From NCBI RefSeq assembly GCF_008119665.1, contig NZ_CP043046.1, forward strand, positions 558,001 to 622,000: DNA of 64,000 nucleotides. Direction: 5' to 3'. A program made the translations under genes and the position numbers. Under the pieces are notes generated by a model, which worked only from the letters and a program-made list of their open reading frames with translations, did not search any database and had not been told where the DNA came from. The number at the start of each line of letters is the position of its first letter. The first letter of the stretch is position 1. This document shows positions 62,218-64,000 of the stretch, piece by piece. The stretch is from Pigmentiphaga aceris (lineage in GTDB: Bacteria; Pseudomonadota; Gammaproteobacteria; Burkholderiales; Burkholderiaceae_B).

Positions 62218-62766
62218 ATGGAAAAAGAACTCCCCCAATTTCACGGCACGACCATCGTCAGCGTGCGGCGCGGCAACCGCGTCGCCATCGGTGGAGACGG
62301 CCAGGTCACGCTGGGCAACATCGTGGTCAAAGGTAGCGCGCGCAAAGTGCGGCGCTTGTACAAGGACTCCGTGCTGGCGGGCTTTGCGGGCGCGACCGCA
62401 GATGCATTCACGCTGCTGGAACGCTTCGAGGGCAAGCTGGAAAAGCATCAGGGTCACCTGCTGCGCGCTGCCGTCGAGCTGACGCGCGACTGGCGCACCG
62501 ACCGCGTGCTGCGCAGGCTCGAAGCCATGCTGATCGTCGCCGACCGCACGTCGACGCTGATCCTCACCGGCAACGGCGACGTGCTTGAGCCTGAAGACAG
62601 CCTGGCAGCCATCGGCTCTGGCGGCGCATACGCGCAGGCCGCCGCATTGGCACTGCTTCACAACACCGAGATGGCCCCGGAAGACGTGGTCAGCAAGGCA
62701 CTGGGGATCGCTGGCGACCTGTGCATCTATACCAACCAGCATCACACGATCGAGGTGCTGGAATGA
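62218..62766 (+). CDS. hslV: ATP-dependent protease peptidase subunit HslV
   Basis: Threonine peptidase of the HslUV proteasome-like protease (182 aa). The chain opens [18 protein letters not shown]; processing before the first Thr of GTTIVSV exposes the catalytic residue. The [10 protein letters not shown] segment is typical. The ATG at 62218 is preferred because longer readings lack family similarity, but it has no Shine-Dalgarno. Overlaps hslU by 4 bases. Confidence 0.95.
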   Translation: MEKELPQFHGTTIVSVRRGNRVAIGGDGQVTLGNIVVKGSARKVRRLYKDSVLAGFAGATADAFTLLERFEGKLEKHQGHLLRAAVELTRDWRTDRVLRRLEAMLIVADRTSTLILTGNGDVLEPEDSLAAIGSGGAYAQAAALALLHNTEMAPEDVVSKALGIAGDLCIYTNQHHTIEVLE

Positions 62767-64000
62767 ACATGACGCCGAGCGAAATCGTCTCCGAACTGGA
62801 CAAATACATTGTTGGCCAAGACCGCGCCAAGCGTTCGGTATCGATTGCTTTGCGCAATCGCTGGCGTCGTCAGCAGGTGGCCGAGCCCCTGCGCCACGAG
62901 ATCCACCCCAAGAACATCTTGATGATCGGACCCACCGGGGTCGGCAAGACCGAGATCGCCCGTCGCCTGGCCAAGCTGGCCGACGCGCCGTTCGTGAAGA
63001 TCGAAGCAACCAAGTTCACGGAAGTGGGTTATGTCGGCCGTGACGTCGACACCATCATTCGTGACCTGGCCGAAGTGGCCGTCAAGCAGACCCGCGAAGC
63101 CGAAATGCGCCGCGTGCGCACCCAGGCCGAAGATGCTGCCGAAGACCGCATCATCGACATTCTGGTGCCGCCTGCACGTGATGCCCACGGCAATCCGCAG
63201 CGCGATGACAGCAACGCCACGCGCCAGACTTTCCGCAAGCGTCTGCGGGAAGGCCAGCTGGACGACACCGAGATCGAGATCGATCTGGCGCAGTCCGTGC
63301 CGCAGATGGAAATCATGTCGCCGCCCGGCATGGAAGAGATGACCGAGCAGATTCGCGGCATGTTCGCGGGCATGTCTCAGGGCAAGAAGAAGACCCGCAA
63401 GCTGCGGATCAAGGAAGCCTTCAAGCTGGTGGTCGACGAAGAGGCTGCCAAGCGCGTGAACGAAGAAGAACTGCGCGCCAAGGCCATTACCAGCGTTGAG
63501 CAGAACGGTATCGTGTTCCTGGACGAGATCGACAAGATCGCGGCGCGCCAGGAAGGCAACGGCGTGGATGTGTCGCGCCAGGGTGTGCAGCGCGACCTGC
63601 TGCCGCTGGTGGAAGGCACGACCGTCAACACCAAGTACGGCCTGATCCATACCGACCACATTCTGTTCATCGCATCGGGTGCATTCCACCTGTCGCGTCC
63701 GTCGGACCTGATCCCGGAACTGCAAGGTCGTTTCCCCATTCGTGTGGAACTCGACTCGCTGAGCAGCAAGGACTTCGTGCGCATCCTGTCCGATACCGAT
63801 GCGTCGCTGATCAAGCAGTACAGCGCCTTGCTGGGTACCGAAGAGGTCGAACTGTCGTTCACCGACGACGGTATCGAGCGCTTGGCGGAACTGGCGTTCT
63901 CGGTGAACGAGTCCACTGAGAACATCGGTGCACGTCGCCTGTACACGGTGATGGAAAAGCTGCTGGAAGAGCTGTCCTTCGACGCCACGAAAAAGAGCGG
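62763..64000 (+). CDS. hslU: HslU ATPase subunit (partial, runs off window)
   Basis: AAA+ unfoldase that feeds proteins to HslV; about 412 codons are present and the 3' end is outside the window. Walker [17 protein letters not shown] (near residue 56) and Walker [13 protein letters not shown] are visible, with the pore-loop motif GYVGRDVDT. The ATG at 62763 lies within the hslV stop region (ATGA); a second ATG two codons on is also possible. Confidence 0.96.
   Translation, partial: MNMTPSEIVSELDKYIVGQDRAKRSVSIALRNRWRRQQVAEPLRHEIHPKNILMIGPTGVGKTEIARRLAKLADAPFVKIEATKFTEVGYVGRDVDTIIRDLAEVAVKQTREAEMRRVRTQAEDAAEDRIIDILVPPARDAHGNPQRDDSNATRQTFRKRLREGQLDDTEIEIDLAQSVPQMEIMSPPGMEEMTEQIRGMFAGMSQGKKKTRKLRIKEAFKLVVDEEAAKRVNEEELRAKAITSVEQNGIVFLDEIDKIAARQEGNGVDVSRQGVQRDLLPLVEGTTVNTKYGLIHTDHILFIASGAFHLSRPSDLIPELQGRFPIRVELDSLSSKDFVRILSDTDASLIKQYSALLGTEEVELSFTDDGIERLAELAFSVNESTENIGARRLYTVMEKLLEELSFDATKKS

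Overview
The window is chromosomal DNA of high G+C content from a betaproteobacterium, most likely Burkholderiales and close to the Alcaligenaceae (Bordetella/Achromobacter relatives). Four things suggest this: the run metK / LpxL-type acyltransferase / dapF / DUF484 / xerC, the ahcY-(4-TM protein)-metF operon behind an S-adenosylhomocysteine riboswitch, a DksA that lacks most zinc ligands, and a narK1K2GHJI-ppiC-moaA plus narXL cluster. The genus cannot be fixed from the sequence alone. I see no tRNA, rRNA, CRISPR array, transposase or prophage.

Layout. 0.2-4.2 kb, minus strand: an ABC importer permease and ATPase of unknown substrate, ttcA, folB and a FolM-like reductase, all tightly packed. 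4.4-11.6 kb: a MidA-like methyltransferase, cca, an atypical SDR, the lytic transglycosylase slt, 5-formyl-THF cyclo-ligase and a beta-carbonic anhydrase. 11.7-22.8 kb: an accessory cassette with two giant paralogous secreted proteins (DUF4347, Ig-like repeats, RTX, DUF4214) on either side of a sulfotransferase, bounded by two similar hairpin terminators. 22.9-25.9 kb: the SAH-riboswitch operon ahcY / 4-TM protein / metF. 26.6-42.4 kb: the nitrate respiration cluster (two NarK transporters, NarGHJI, a parvulin, MoaA, then NarX/NarL), interrupted by a 1.4-kb non-coding zone with two inverted copies of a ~400-bp repeat. 42.6-46.1 kb: a receiver-AraC response regulator overlapping a 7TM hybrid histidine kinase. 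46.2-53.5 kb: ugd, lplT, a GGDEF protein, a DUF1289 protein, metK and an LpxL-type acyltransferase. 53.5-55.8 kb: a third copy of the repeat and a NERD-UvrD helicase, which look like an insertion in an otherwise conserved gene order. 55.9-64 kb: dapF, DUF484, xerC, a Fur-family regulator with a His-rich COG0523 GTPase and dksA, an FMN-riboswitch-controlled ribH, and hslV-hslU (hslU runs off the window).

How the parts work together. NarK1/NarK2 import nitrate and exchange nitrite, and NarGHI reduces nitrate at the membrane. NarJ and probably the parvulin assist maturation, MoaA starts molybdopterin synthesis, and NarXL senses nitrate. AhcY, MetF and MetK belong to the methyl cycle, with SAH sensed by RNA. 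The most unusual features are the DUF4347/sulfotransferase cassette and the three-copy non-coding repeat. Each repeat copy is flanked on the same side by DNA with a strong strand-specific G+T bias that runs into unrelated genes (moaA, the acyltransferase gene, narX).
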